A stretch of 64,000 nt of DNA from Alphaproteobacteria bacterium UBA3612 (GCA_002375465.1 DFLT01000005.1:62001-126000), one strand, 5' to 3'. Counted from the stretch's first letter, positions 17,173 through 29,042 are shown. Program-made: numbers and translations. The notes: a model not told the origin generated them from the sequence alone.

Positions 17173-19412
17173 CAGAACGCCTGCCCGATAGAAATATAAA
17201 CGCCAAAGCGTGCTTCGCCGGGACGGCGGTTCACCGGCATGGCGATGTCGGCTCGGAACGGTCCGAAATTGGTATAATAGCGCGCGCCGATACCAACGCC
17301 GTAACGCATGTCGGAAAATTGCGGTGTCGTGGCTTCATAGACCTGTCCCGCATCGACAAAGGCGACGGCACCGAAATTGCCGAAACGATAGCGGCCCTCC
17401 ACGGCGAACTCGTTGACGCTGCGGCCGCCCAGCGGATCATTATTGCTGTCGCGCGGGCCGAGATCCTGAAAGCCGAAGCCGCGTACAGAGCCGCCGCCGC
17501 CGGCATAATAGCGCCGCGATGGCGCCAGATTGTCGCGGCTGATGCCCTGAATACTGCCCAGCCGGACGCGCCCCGCCAGAACGAAGCTCTCACCGATGCC
17601 CTGATAGCCGCTGACGTCCATCAGGCCGCGGCCATAGGGGGCGAAATCGCCGCCCTGCAGCGATGCTTCCGGACTCAGGCGAATGGTGGCGCGGAACCCT
17701 TCCGTCGGGTCCAGCAGGCTATCGGAGCTGTCGAAGCCCAGCTGGCCGGGCAGGGCGGCGATGGCGAATGTGTTGCGGTTGCGGTCCCCCACCGTGTCGT
17801 CAAAGCGGGTTTCCTGCGATCCGATCAGCTCGAACCCATAGGCATAGGTCCACCGCTTCTGCCAGATCGGCGTCGAATCGCGGCTGATCCGGCCGACCAG
17901 ACTCGCCGTGCGGGCATTGAACGCCTGGAAATCCTGCCGCCTGACATCGAATCCCAATTGCACCGTGCGGTCGCGCTGTCCTGCATTGGATCGGCGGAAA
18001 AGGGCGCCGACGCCCTGCTCCTTCGTGCCCGCTACGGCATTCAGCTCCAGCGCTCCTTCAGGCGGGAAAAGGTTTCTGTTGATCCAGCGTCCCTCCAGGC
18101 GGAACCCCTGGCCCGTGCCATAGCCTGCGTCCGCCTGCAGTGACCGGTCCGGCCCTTCGACCTGCCTGACTAGCAGATCGACATATTCCGTTCCCTCCGG
18201 GCCTTCTTCGCCGGTCCTGACGGGCTCTATGGAAACGCTGTTGAACAGGTTCGTCGCGACCATCGCCTCGCGCAGATCGTCTTGCCTGCGAACGTCGTAC
18301 AATTCACCGCGGTCGAAGCGGCTCAGCACCTCGATATGTTCGGGATCGAAAACGGCGTTTTCTTCGACCTGTATGCCGCCGAAGCGCGCGCGCGGACCCA
18401 GGTCGACGGGCAGTACGTAATCGCCGGTATGGTCGTCGCCATCCAGCAATATGTCGCGCTGCTCCACCTCGGCAAAGGGGTAGCCGTTGAACGGAAACAG
18501 CAGACTGATCGTGGCCTCGGCGCTCAGAACGTCGTCGGCGACGATGGGCGCGCCGACCTCGATTTCCAGATTGTCGCTCACCAGGCCAGCCGGGATCGCT
18601 TCGTCCTCGCCGACCACCTCGATACTGGAAAATTCATAACGCGGGCCGGGAACGACCACCAGGTCGACGCGAAACCGCCCGTCGGGTTCGGCGGGCAATG
18701 CGATGTTACTGTCGGCGCTCGCATCGAAATAGCCCTGGGAGCGCAGCAGCCGCACGGCAAGCTCCGCATCCGATTCGGCGCGCGCTGTCAGCATCGCGGC
18801 GTTCGCCGCCTCGGCGCTCCGCTCCAATGCGGACAGGGACCGAAACTGACCCTCCAGCCCGGCTTCGTCCAGCCCGTCGATGACCAAGCGGTAGCGAATG
18901 GCCGGCGCTGCTTCCGCCGCCTCTTCCGTCGGCTCCTCCGGCGTCGTGACATCGAAACTGTCGAGCGGTTCCAGGGGCGCTGCCAGCGCTTCGTCCTCGA
19001 CGGGCACGTCCTCGATGATCTCCGTGGTGGTGCCGTCGTCTAGGGCAGGCAGGTCAACGGTATCGCCCGGAACGCCGGATTCGGGGACAGCCTCGCCCGG
19101 TGCTTCTTCATCGGGGGCAGCGTCAGAGATAGCGTCGGGGGCCGCGTCATCCCCGCTCTCTTCGTCGCCAGAAATCGCCGCTCCCTCGTCCAGTGACGGC
19201 AGCGCGTCCTCGAAATCCTCGTCATTGATGATGGGATCGCTCGGTTCATCATCGGCCGCATCATCGGCGGGAACGGCGGGACTGGCCGGCTGGTCCTGCG
19301 CCCACACGGGGTTGCCCAATATCAGGCCGGTCAGAAACAAGAGCGAGGTGCGGGTCAAAATCAGATACTTTATACTCTTGGTTAAACCGTTCGCCCGTTG
19401 TGTCAAAATCAC
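17172..19412 (-). CDS. tamA: TamA-type outer-membrane protein of the BamA/Omp85 family
   Basis: Outer-membrane partner of TamB. The 746-residue product has an export signal ending near GNPVWAQ, then an unusual acidic low-complexity stretch of about 130 residues (roughly 40-170) rich in Asp, Glu, Ala and Pro, POTRA repeats (about 175-420) and a C-terminal barrel whose last residue is Phe (ISIGQAF), the barrel-insertion signal. The start is read as GTG at 19412; it lacks a strong ribosome-binding site and could lie downstream. Gene pairing with tamB supports the name. Confidence 0.92.
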   Translation of the reverse strand: MILTQRANGLTKSIKYLILTRTSLLFLTGLILGNPVWAQDQPASPAVPADDAADDEPSDPIINDEDFEDALPSLDEGAAISGDEESGDDAAPDAISDAAPDEEAPGEAVPESGVPGDTVDLPALDDGTTTEIIEDVPVEDEALAAPLEPLDSFDVTTPEEPTEEAAEAAPAIRYRLVIDGLDEAGLEGQFRSLSALERSAEAANAAMLTARAESDAELAVRLLRSQGYFDASADSNIALPAEPDGRFRVDLVVVPGPRYEFSSIEVVGEDEAIPAGLVSDNLEIEVGAPIVADDVLSAEATISLLFPFNGYPFAEVEQRDILLDGDDHTGDYVLPVDLGPRARFGGIQVEENAVFDPEHIEVLSRFDRGELYDVRRQDDLREAMVATNLFNSVSIEPVRTGEEGPEGTEYVDLLVRQVEGPDRSLQADAGYGTGQGFRLEGRWINRNLFPPEGALELNAVAGTKEQGVGALFRRSNAGQRDRTVQLGFDVRRQDFQAFNARTASLVGRISRDSTPIWQKRWTYAYGFELIGSQETRFDDTVGDRNRNTFAIAALPGQLGFDSSDSLLDPTEGFRATIRLSPEASLQGGDFAPYGRGLMDVSGYQGIGESFVLAGRVRLGSIQGISRDNLAPSRRYYAGGGGSVRGFGFQDLGPRDSNNDPLGGRSVNEFAVEGRYRFGNFGAVAFVDAGQVYEATTPQFSDMRYGVGIGARYYTNFGPFRADIAMPVNRRPGEARFGVYISIGQAF

Positions 19413-19576
19413 TTATCGCCACGAAACGTCCATGACTAGCCGTTTGAAAAGAAGCGCCCGGCCCCTTTTCCGTTCCGCCGCAATGGCGCCGGGCGGGGCT
19501 GTCCCGGGCGGTTCATCCTTCGGTCACGCTCTTCATCTACGCTCTTGGCTGCGAGTCGGCTCCCCCCCGGCTCGCT

Positions 19577-19628
19577 CGAAAGTACTTTCGTACCTCCCTG
19601 CCTCTCACCTTATGGGTGACAGGCAGGG
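19577..19628 (+). promoter_or_regulatory. Palindrome and hairpin in the methylmalonyl-CoA mutase leader
   Basis: Two elements lie just upstream of the mutase start: a perfect 14-nt palindrome CGAAAGTACTTTCG (19577-19590) and a hairpin (19596-19628) in which CCCTGCCT pairs with AGGCAGGG and TCACC with GGTGA across one mismatch. No T-tract follows, so it is not a terminator. It may be an operator plus a stable 5'-UTR structure. Confidence 0.45.
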
Positions 19629-19666
19629 CCGTTCTGCGCTTTAAGCCCGCCCAAAGGAGATTTTTC

Positions 19667-21802
<2,136 letters not shown>

Positions 21803-21810
21803 GGGAGGCC

Positions 21811-21845
21811 GGGGACCGCCCTTTCTCAGGCAGTCCCCGCCCGTT
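21811..21845 (+). terminator. Probable terminator between convergent genes
   Basis: GGGGACCGCC (21811-21820) pairs with GGCAGTCCCC (21829-21838) with one mismatch, then GCCCGTTTTA. The loop contains the P450 stop codon. The T-tract is short, so strength is uncertain. Confidence 0.55.
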
Positions 21846-23247
21846 TTATCAGGCCGAGCGGCAGGCCGTCGCGCGGGCGCGGGATCGGCACCATCTGCCA
21901 GCGCGGCTCATAGGCTGCCGCCACATCGATATGGCGGGCGTGCAATAATTCGAACAGGAAAGTCTTCGCCTGCATATGGGCGAAATGCAGGCCCAGGCAC
22001 ATATGGGCGCCGCCGCCAAACGGGACATAGGCGTGCTTGTCACGCGCCTTTTCCTGTTCCCGTTCGAACCGCGCAGGGTCATAACGTTCCGGATCGGGCC
22101 AGATGTTCGGATCGCGGTGAACCATCATCGGGCAGATGCCGACATGGGTGCCTGCCGGAATGACATGGTTGCGGAACGTGAACGTCCTCAGCGCCCGGCG
22201 CGGAATGAACGGCACGGGCGGGCGCAGGCGCATCGCCTCCTTGAACGCCTGATCCGCCAGTTCCAGTTCGCCAAGCCGGTCATAGGGCAGATCGCTGCCG
22301 ACTTGGCCGCGCAGCGCCTCCGATTCCTGCCGGACCCGCTCCTGCCACGCGGGTGACTTGCCCAGATAGAATACCGTAGCAGACAGGGAAGATGTCAGCG
22401 TGTCGTGCGCCGCCATCATCAGGAAGTTCATATGATCGATCACTTGCCGGTCGGTCAGCAGCTGTCCGTCATCGCCCGTCGCGTTGACGACCTGCGTGAA
22501 CATGTCGTCGGCCTGCTTGCCTCTGCGCCGGGGGATTTCCCGCCCGAAATATTCGACCAGATAGGCGCGGCCGCGCACCCCGCGCCGCATCTGGGTAAAG
22601 GGCAGCGGCTTTCTGACCGGCGTGACGGACGCCTGCACCATGTCGACGAACGCCTGGTTCACGCGGTCTGCTTCCGGTCCCCAGGGTATCCCCAGAAAGG
22701 AGGACGCGGCCAGGTCGAGCGTCAATTCCTTCATCGCCGGATATATCTGCAGCCGTTCCGGCCATTCAGCGATGCGGCGGCGTATCCCTTCCTGCAGCAG
22801 CGTCAGATAGGCCTGCATGGGCGCGGGCTTGAAGGCGACCGACAGCACCTTGCGGTGCGCGCGGTGCTCCTCGAAATCCTGCATCATCAGGCCGCGCGGA
22901 AACAGCTTTCCCAATATGGGATACCATCCCTGTTCGCTGGAAAAGATCCGCTCGCGGTTCATCAGAACCAGTTCATTGGCGTCCGCGCCGATCATCTGGA
23001 CCGAGGGGCCGGTCAGCGTCTCGATGGCAAAGACATCGCCGAAATCCTCTCGCCGTTCCTGCTGCAACCGGACGGTGTCGAACAGAAAACGCCGCAGCGT
23101 CCGCAGTTTTTTCAGAAAGGAGGCATGGCCGGGGCCCGGCAGATGGGCGAAGTCCGCCGCTGTCGGTTCCGGCAGGCGGCGATAACGTTCGACGGGGGTG
23201 GATCCGTCGTCGGTACGGAATTCGATCGGGTCGATAGGCGCGTTCAT
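21826..23247 (-). CDS. Cytochrome P450
   Basis: Haem monooxygenase of 473 residues. The haem-binding loop FGGGAHMCLG places the thiolate ligand at C417; the I-helix oxygen-activation motif appears as AAHDTLTSS and the K-helix ExxR as EAMRLRPP. No membrane anchor is seen, so it is probably soluble and depends on separate redox partners, none of which is adjacent. Substrate cannot be predicted. The start at 23247 is supported by AGAGGAG seven nt upstream. It converges with the mutase gene. Confidence 0.93.
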   Translation of the reverse strand: MNAPIDPIEFRTDDGSTPVERYRRLPEPTAADFAHLPGPGHASFLKKLRTLRRFLFDTVRLQQERREDFGDVFAIETLTGPSVQMIGADANELVLMNRERIFSSEQGWYPILGKLFPRGLMMQDFEEHRAHRKVLSVAFKPAPMQAYLTLLQEGIRRRIAEWPERLQIYPAMKELTLDLAASSFLGIPWGPEADRVNQAFVDMVQASVTPVRKPLPFTQMRRGVRGRAYLVEYFGREIPRRRGKQADDMFTQVVNATGDDGQLLTDRQVIDHMNFLMMAAHDTLTSSLSATVFYLGKSPAWQERVRQESEALRGQVGSDLPYDRLGELELADQAFKEAMRLRPPVPFIPRRALRTFTFRNHVIPAGTHVGICPMMVHRDPNIWPDPERYDPARFEREQEKARDKHAYVPFGGGAHMCLGLHFAHMQAKTFLFELLHARHIDVAAAYEPRWQMVPIPRPRDGLPLGLIKRAGTA

Positions 23248-23350
23248 GGCGTTGCTCCTCTTAGGAGCGGGGTTTACACCCACCGCCAATTTGAGCGCAA
23301 CTTAGGATAACGGAGAGGGCGTTTGCCCCCTCCGTATATCTTTGGCCTAT

Positions 23351-24055
23351 TTAGCTGCGAGCCGCTTTGCGACGTGCGGCGATGCTGCCGACGCCAAGGC
23401 CACCCAGGCCAAGACCGAACAGCGCCAGCGCGGCAGGCTCGGGAACCTGCGCGTCGAGGTTCTCGACGGTGATGTTGCTGAGATTATAGTTGAAGCTGAC
23501 CGCAACGCCGGTCGGCTGCGAGCCGGACTGGCGCGAAACGAAGAAGCTCAGCTGATCCTGCAGGCCGAAGATATCGGGATCGAACGCGCCCGGCAGGTCG
23601 GAGCTGGACAGCGCATCGAACGGTCCGGAAAGCCCCAGGGTGAAATTATAGCTGTTCGTGCCGGCGGGCTCGCCGGTGATCAGCGACGGACCGATATTCA
23701 TATTGTTGAAGGACAGGCGGTCGCGGCCAAAGCTGTACTGGTCGGACACCTGGATGGAACCGAAATTACGGTCTTCGACCAGCGTACCGATGCCGCTGCC
23801 GAAATCCAGGCTCAGGTCGGTGACAGCGCCGCTATAGTTGAACGCAGAACGGCTGTCATTGACGACGAACGGGGTTCCCGCCCTGGTGTCGTCATAGATC
23901 AGATAGCCGGTGACGGTCGGGATCGCCGTGCCAAAGACGTTGGCGCGGTCCGGGCTGGAATTGGTGCCGGTGAAGCTCACCTTGATGCGGTCGGCATGCG
24001 CAGGCGCAGCAAGAGTGACCAGGGTAAGGGCGGCAGAACAAAGCAGGTAACGCAT
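23351..24055 (-). CDS. PEP-CTERM anchored exported protein
   Basis: A 234-residue secreted protein with an N-terminal signal peptide (MRYLLCSAALTLVTLAAPAHA) and a C-terminal sorting tail: VPEPAALALFGLGLGG followed by ARRKAARS, i.e. PEP motif, hydrophobic helix and basic end. Exosortase recognises such tails in exopolysaccharide-producing bacteria; no exosortase gene is in this window. The middle is beta-rich and unassigned. A CtrA-type box lies about 60 nt upstream. Confidence 0.87.
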   Translation of the reverse strand: MRYLLCSAALTLVTLAAPAHADRIKVSFTGTNSSPDRANVFGTAIPTVTGYLIYDDTRAGTPFVVNDSRSAFNYSGAVTDLSLDFGSGIGTLVEDRNFGSIQVSDQYSFGRDRLSFNNMNIGPSLITGEPAGTNSYNFTLGLSGPFDALSSSDLPGAFDPDIFGLQDQLSFFVSRQSGSQPTGVAVSFNYNLSNITVENLDAQVPEPAALALFGLGLGGLGVGSIAARRKAARS

Positions 24056-24379
24056 CGAATATTTCCCTTTGACAGTTGCCGATCCTCCAAAGCGAACGTT
24101 AGGGGCGGGGGATCGTTAAAGGTCTGTTAACCGTGCTTATTGACGGTTCAGGGTCGTAACGATTGCAGGCGTATGAACCTTTGGCGGCGCTTTTGTGCAG
24201 CGCGGCAAAAGCTGGTTGCCGGGAACGGAGCCGCCGCCTATGTTTTGTCTAGCTGAGGCGCGCATATCGACAGTGCATGTGTTCATTTATCACACGCGCG
24301 CGCAATGATATTATGGTATGGGAATTCGAGGGGCGCGGCACTTCCGCTACGTAGCCCGATCTAGTTGATAAGGGCCGTT
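24056..24379. other. Intergenic region between divergent PEP-CTERM and RND pump genes
   Basis: A 324-nt non-coding gap that must hold both divergent promoters. The only motif I can support is the TTAA-N7-TTAAC box at 24116-24131. No ORF, tRNA or hairpin terminator is evident. Confidence 0.6.
24116..24131. promoter_or_regulatory. Candidate CtrA-binding box
   Basis: The sequence TTAA-AGGTCTG-TTAAC fits the CtrA consensus TTAA-N7-TTAAC exactly. It lies 61 nt upstream of the PEP-CTERM gene start and about 250 nt from the RND adaptor. The presence of chpT in this window shows that a CtrA phosphorelay exists in the organism. Confidence 0.5.
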
Positions 24380-25483
24380 ATGATCCTACACCGCATTCTG
24401 CCGATCTGTCTCATGACCGTCCTGCTGGCGGCATGCGGATCGGATAATGGGGGGCAGGGCGGCGGCCCCGACGAAAGCGCGCCTACAGTTGTAGGCGGAA
24501 GGGTGTCCGAACATGGGTTTTCCAGCGCGATAGAGGCTGTAGGTACCGCCTTTGCTCGCGAAGAAACGGTTCTGACGGCCCCCGTTACCGAGCGCATCGA
24601 GCGCCTGGGTTTTTCCGACGGAGACTTCGTCCGCCGGGGCAGCATGATCGCTCAGCTTTCACGCGGAGAAGAAGCAGCCGATCTTGCCGCTGTCGAAGCG
24701 CGCGCGAGAGAGGCGCAGCAACAATTGGGCCGTTTGCAGGAACTGCAGGACCGCGGCTTTGCTACCCGTTCGAACGTCGATACGCAGGTCGCCAGCCGTG
24801 ACAGCGCCCGTGCGGATGCCAGTGCGATCCGGTCCCGCATAGAAGACCGGGTCATTCGCGCCCCGTTTGACGGCGTCATCGGCCTCCGCACTATTTCTCC
24901 CGGTGCCGTCATCAGTGCGGGTTCGCCTATTGCGACGATCAGCGACATTTCATCCATCAATCTCGATTTTACCGTTCCAGAGCAATATCTTTCCGCCATC
25001 GACGAGGGGCAGGAAATCAGGGCCGTTGCTGCAGCTTATCCGGGGGAGCCATTCCGCGGGAAGATCGACGGCATCGATCCTCGCGTTGATCCTCTTTCCC
25101 GCAGCGTCACGGTACGCGCGGTACTTCCCAATCCCGATCGCCGACTGCGTCCTGGCATGCTGCTCAGCGTCGATATCGTGTCGCAATCCTATACCGCTCT
25201 GGCAATCCCGGAAACGGCGTTGATCCTGCAGGGCGACGATTCCTTTGTTTTTCAGATCGACGATGAAGGCATTGCGCGGCGGACCCGCATCGAAACCGGA
25301 TTGCGTTCCGATGGCATGATAGAGGTCCGGGACGGCCTGGCGCTCGGCACGCCGATCGTCGCCGATGGCACCGTGAAGGTGCGCGACGATGCCCCTGTGG
25401 ATGCGAAAATGCCGGAGCGTCGTTCCGGCGCTGCTGCCTGCGCCGATAATGCAGCCACCAAGGAGGCTGTGGCCCGGGGATGA
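24380..25483 (+). CDS. RND efflux pump periplasmic adaptor (membrane fusion lipoprotein)
   Basis: Periplasmic adaptor linking an RND permease with an outer-membrane channel. The 367-residue product carries a lipoprotein signal with lipobox LLAAC (lipidated Cys 19), a biotinyl-lipoyl-like domain split by a coiled-coil hairpin (about 95-150), a beta-barrel domain and a C-terminal membrane-proximal domain. The ATG at 24380 is preferred over a TTG five codons earlier. The stop overlaps the permease ATG by 4 nt, so the pair is coupled. No outer-membrane factor gene follows. Confidence 0.92.
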   Translation: MILHRILPICLMTVLLAACGSDNGGQGGGPDESAPTVVGGRVSEHGFSSAIEAVGTAFAREETVLTAPVTERIERLGFSDGDFVRRGSMIAQLSRGEEAADLAAVEARAREAQQQLGRLQELQDRGFATRSNVDTQVASRDSARADASAIRSRIEDRVIRAPFDGVIGLRTISPGAVISAGSPIATISDISSINLDFTVPEQYLSAIDEGQEIRAVAAAYPGEPFRGKIDGIDPRVDPLSRSVTVRAVLPNPDRRLRPGMLLSVDIVSQSYTALAIPETALILQGDDSFVFQIDDEGIARRTRIETGLRSDGMIEVRDGLALGTPIVADGTVKVRDDAPVDAKMPERRSGAAACADNAATKEAVARG

Positions 25484-28400
25484 TGCTTTCCGACGTCTCG
25501 GTAAAGCGCCCGGTCTTTGCGATCGTTCTCAGCCTGATCCTGCTTCTCGCGGGTGCGGTGGCGTTTCTGCAATTATCCGTCCGGGAATATCCTGCGATCG
25601 ACCCCCCTATCGTCTCGGTGGACGTCAATTATCCCGGCGCCGCCGCCAGTGTCGTCGAATCCCGTATTACGCAGCTGATCGAGGATCGCGTTGCGGGGGT
25701 AGAGGGGATCGACACGATCCGTTCTTCATCACGCGATGGACGCGCCGATGTCAGCATAGAATTCTCGCCCAATCGCGATGTCGATAATGCTGCGAATGAT
25801 GTCCGCGATCGTGTGTCGGGCGTCCTCGACAATCTGCCGGAGGAGGCTGATCCGCCGGAAGTGAACAAGGTCGATTCCGACAGCCAGTCCATCATGTGGC
25901 TGAACCTGACGGGTGAGGGGCGGACGCAATTATGGCTGGCAGACTATCTTGATCGCGTCCTCGTCGACCGCTTTTCCTCCATTGACGGTGTGGCGCGTGT
26001 CCAGGGCGGGGGCAGCGCCCGGCCCGCAATTCGCATCTGGCTGGATAAACAGGCGCTGACTGCCTACCGATTGACGCCTGGCGACATCGAAGAGGCGCTT
26101 CGGCGGGAGAATGTCGAGCTTCCCGCCGGCCGGCTGGAGTCCGCAGACCTGAACCTGACGGTCCGCGTGGCGCGTGGCTACGGACAGGTGGAGGATTTTG
26201 AGGGTCTCGTGCTTCGCCGTGGCGACGATGGTTCGCTGCTGCGGCTGGGCGATGTTGCCAATATCGAATTGGGTGCCGAAGACCCGTATAATTATTTCCG
26301 GTCGAATGGCGTTGCCGGCGTCGGCATGGGTATTGTCGGTCAGTCCGGCGCCAACACGCTTGCCGTCGCCAATGATGTGCGGGAACGGCTGGCGGAGGTG
26401 CAAAAGCTTCTTCCAACGGGTGTGGAGCTTTCCGTCACTTATGACAGCAGCGTGTTTATAGATGCCGCGATCGATAATGTCTGGGAAACACTCGCTATCG
26501 CCGCCCTGCTCGTCATCGTGGTGATCTACCTGTTTCTCGGCAGCGTCCGCGCCACGATCATACCCGCGGTCACCGTTCCGATCAGCCTGGTCGGCAGCTT
26601 CTTCGTGCTTTGGATTCTCGGCCTCAGCATCAATTTGCTGACCCTTCTTGCACTGGTCATGGCCATCGGCCTGGTGGTCGATGACGCCATCGTGATTCTG
26701 GAAAACATCTATCGCCGCATCGAGGAGGGGGAGAGCCGCCTGCTCGCCGCCTATGCCGGCGCGCGTCAGGTCGGTTTTGCCGTGATCGCCACGACCGCCG
26801 TGGTCATCGCCGTTTTCGTGCCTGTCATGTTCCTGCCCGGCAATACCGGCCTTCTGTTCCGCGAACTGGCCATCACCATGATCGTGTCGGTATCCATTTC
26901 CATGTTCGTGGCGCTTACGCTGATCCCTGTCCTTTGCTCGAAAATCCTGAAACGGTCAGGCAATGGCACGGGACTGACGCAATTCGTCGACCGTCATTTC
27001 AACCGCATGTCCAGCCGCTATGAATCCCTGTTGCAACGGCTGGTGCATCGGCCGGTTCTCATTGGGCTTACGGCTTTGGGCCTGGTGGCGGCTTTTGCGC
27101 TTCTGGGCCTCGCAAATCTCACCAGCGAACTTGCCCCCCAGGAAGATTCCGGGTCTCTGAACGGCACTGTCAATATTTCTGAGGGCGCCGGGTGGCAGCG
27201 CCTCGTCAATGTCATGGATGACATGGAAACTCTGCTCGCGCCAATGGTCGATCCTAGTGAAGATCAGTCGGGGGACGGACCCATCCGCAGCGCGGTTCTG
27301 CGCGCGCCGGGCGGCTGGGGGACCACCGGCGATTTCTCCAATGGTCGTATGATCATTTTCCTTAAGGAATGGGAACATAGAGACGAGACAACGCAGGAGG
27401 TCGCCCAGCACATGAACACCATGCTGGCCGAGTATCCCGCCGCTCAGGCCCGGGTATTCCCGGGCGGCGGTCTCGGCAATCGTGGCGGTCAGCCGATCGA
27501 ATTCGTGATCGCTGGCGACACATATGAGGAACTGGCGCGCGCGCGCGATGCGCTGTTCGTCGCCGCCGACAATTTTCCCGGCATCGATACGCTGGAATCC
27601 GATTACAAGGAAACGCGCCCGCAATTGGTCGTCGACGTAAATACCACGCGCGCGGCGGATCTGAACGTTTCCACCCAGGATATCGGCCGCACCCTGGAAA
27701 CCATGATGGGGTCGCGCCGCGTCGGTACATATGTGGACCGGGGCGAGGAATATGATGTCGTCGTGCAGGCAGAGGCGGAGGACCGCGTGACTGCGGAGGA
27801 CCTCAGCGGCGTCAATGTGCGCGGACGCGACGGCACGGTCGTGCCGCTGTCCGCACTCGTGACCGTCCGCCAGACGGCGGAGGCCGGCGAACTGAACCGC
27901 TTCAACAAACTACGCGCCATCAAGCTGGAGGGTACGCTCGCCCCCGGTGCATCTCTGGGGGAGGCGCTCGACTTTCTTGAGGCTGAGGCGGCGCAACTGC
28001 CAGAGGTTGCCGCCATCGGCTATGAGGGGGAAAGCCGTGCCCTGCGGCAGACCGGCGGATCCATCTGGATGGTGCTGGGGTTCACCATTCTTCTCGTCTA
28101 CCTCGTCCTCGCCGCTCAGTTCGAAAGTTTCGTCACTCCGTTCGTCATCATTCTCGGCGTGCCAATGGCGGTCGGCGGCGGCGTTTTCGGCCTTGTCGTG
28201 ATGGACCATTCGCTGAACCTCTACAGCCAGATCGGACTGGTCATGCTGGTGGGTCTCGCAGCAAAGAACGGTATCCTGATCGTCGAATTCGCCAACCAGC
28301 TGCGCGATGAGGGAGAGGAATTCGTTGCCTCCATCGTCACTGCGGCGACCCGCCGTCTGCGCCCGGTCCTGATGACCAGCATCGCGACCGTCGCCGGCGC

Positions 28401-28617
28401 GCTTCCCCTGATGCTCGCCACCGGCGCGGGCGCCGCCAGCCGCCAGGCGATCGGCACGGTCATCGTGTGGGGCGTCGGCATCTCGACGCTTCTCACCCTC
28501 TTCGTCATTCCCACCTTCTACTGGCTGCTTGCCCGTAATACCGGCAGTCCAGAGGCAGTGACGCGCCGGCTGCAGGCCCAGCTTTCCGACAGCGACATCC
28601 CGCAACCGGCGGAATAA
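25480..28617 (+). CDS. RND efflux pump permease (HAE1/AcrB family)
   Basis: Proton-driven inner-membrane drug exporter of 1045 residues with the classic duplicated plan: helix 1, large periplasmic loop, helices 2-6, a second loop and helices 8-12. The proton-relay aspartates of helix 4 are visible in GLVVDDAIVILENIYR, and the second-half signature AAKNGILIVEFAN is intact. Length is normal. Likely substrates are hydrophobic or cationic compounds, but specificity cannot be read from sequence. Confidence 0.95.
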   Translation: MMLSDVSVKRPVFAIVLSLILLLAGAVAFLQLSVREYPAIDPPIVSVDVNYPGAAASVVESRITQLIEDRVAGVEGIDTIRSSSRDGRADVSIEFSPNRDVDNAANDVRDRVSGVLDNLPEEADPPEVNKVDSDSQSIMWLNLTGEGRTQLWLADYLDRVLVDRFSSIDGVARVQGGGSARPAIRIWLDKQALTAYRLTPGDIEEALRRENVELPAGRLESADLNLTVRVARGYGQVEDFEGLVLRRGDDGSLLRLGDVANIELGAEDPYNYFRSNGVAGVGMGIVGQSGANTLAVANDVRERLAEVQKLLPTGVELSVTYDSSVFIDAAIDNVWETLAIAALLVIVVIYLFLGSVRATIIPAVTVPISLVGSFFVLWILGLSINLLTLLALVMAIGLVVDDAIVILENIYRRIEEGESRLLAAYAGARQVGFAVIATTAVVIAVFVPVMFLPGNTGLLFRELAITMIVSVSISMFVALTLIPVLCSKILKRSGNGTGLTQFVDRHFNRMSSRYESLLQRLVHRPVLIGLTALGLVAAFALLGLANLTSELAPQEDSGSLNGTVNISEGAGWQRLVNVMDDMETLLAPMVDPSEDQSGDGPIRSAVLRAPGGWGTTGDFSNGRMIIFLKEWEHRDETTQEVAQHMNTMLAEYPAAQARVFPGGGLGNRGGQPIEFVIAGDTYEELARARDALFVAADNFPGIDTLESDYKETRPQLVVDVNTTRAADLNVSTQDIGRTLETMMGSRRVGTYVDRGEEYDVVVQAEAEDRVTAEDLSGVNVRGRDGTVVPLSALVTVRQTAEAGELNRFNKLRAIKLEGTLAPGASLGEALDFLEAEAAQLPEVAAIGYEGESRALRQTGGSIWMVLGFTILLVYLVLAAQFESFVTPFVIILGVPMAVGGGVFGLVVMDHSLNLYSQIGLVMLVGLAAKNGILIVEFANQLRDEGEEFVASIVTAATRRLRPVLMTSIATVAGALPLMLATGAGAASRQAIGTVIVWGVGISTLLTLFVIPTFYWLLARNTGSPEAVTRRLQAQLSDSDIPQPAE

Positions 28618-28661
28618 ACCCAGGACTCGACGGGGCAGCGCTCCGGCAATAACGACGGCGC

Positions 28662-29042
28662 GTGCGACGCCTTCTTCGTTTTTATTCTGCTTTCGCATTG
28701 GTCCTGCCGCTGGCGCTGGTATTTCAGCTCTGGTCGCTGGCCAGCTGCTGTATCCCGGCGACCGCGCGGTCCGATGCGGCCTGGGCACCGGGCGGCGTTC
28801 TGGTCATCTGTTCGGGCAATGGCACGACGCAAATCGATGTCGACGATCCCGCGCCGCAGCAGGATCATGGCAGCAGCTGCGCCGCGCTGTGTGCGATGGC
28901 GGCGCTGGGGCTTCTGGTTCTGCTGGCCGTTCCGGTCCGGTTTGGGCGCCTGCCGCGATTGCCGTTGCGATCTGTTTTTTCTGCCGATCCGCGCGCGCCG
29001 CCTCTCGCATTTCGCTCCCGCGCACCTCCCTTTCTCGTCTGA
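28662..29042 (+). CDS. DUF2946-like small membrane protein
   Basis: A 126-residue protein starting with GTG 44 nt after the pump permease. It has an N-terminal hydrophobic segment, the pattern GGVLVICSGNG, a short His/Cys region (QQDHGSSCAALCAMAAL), a second hydrophobic helix and an Arg/Pro-rich end with RSRAPP. This order resembles DUF2946, a family often found near copper genes. Function is unknown. The downstream Met/His-rich barrel gene begins 38 nt later, so the two probably share a transcript. Confidence 0.68.
   Translation: MRRLLRFYSAFALVLPLALVFQLWSLASCCIPATARSDAAWAPGGVLVICSGNGTTQIDVDDPAPQQDHGSSCAALCAMAALGLLVLLAVPVRFGRLPRLPLRSVFSADPRAPPLAFRSRAPPFLV

Noticed and set aside
19413..19666. 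Cobalamin riboswitch before the B12-dependent mutase
   Set aside because: No B12-box sequence in the leader; only an unrelated palindrome and hairpin.
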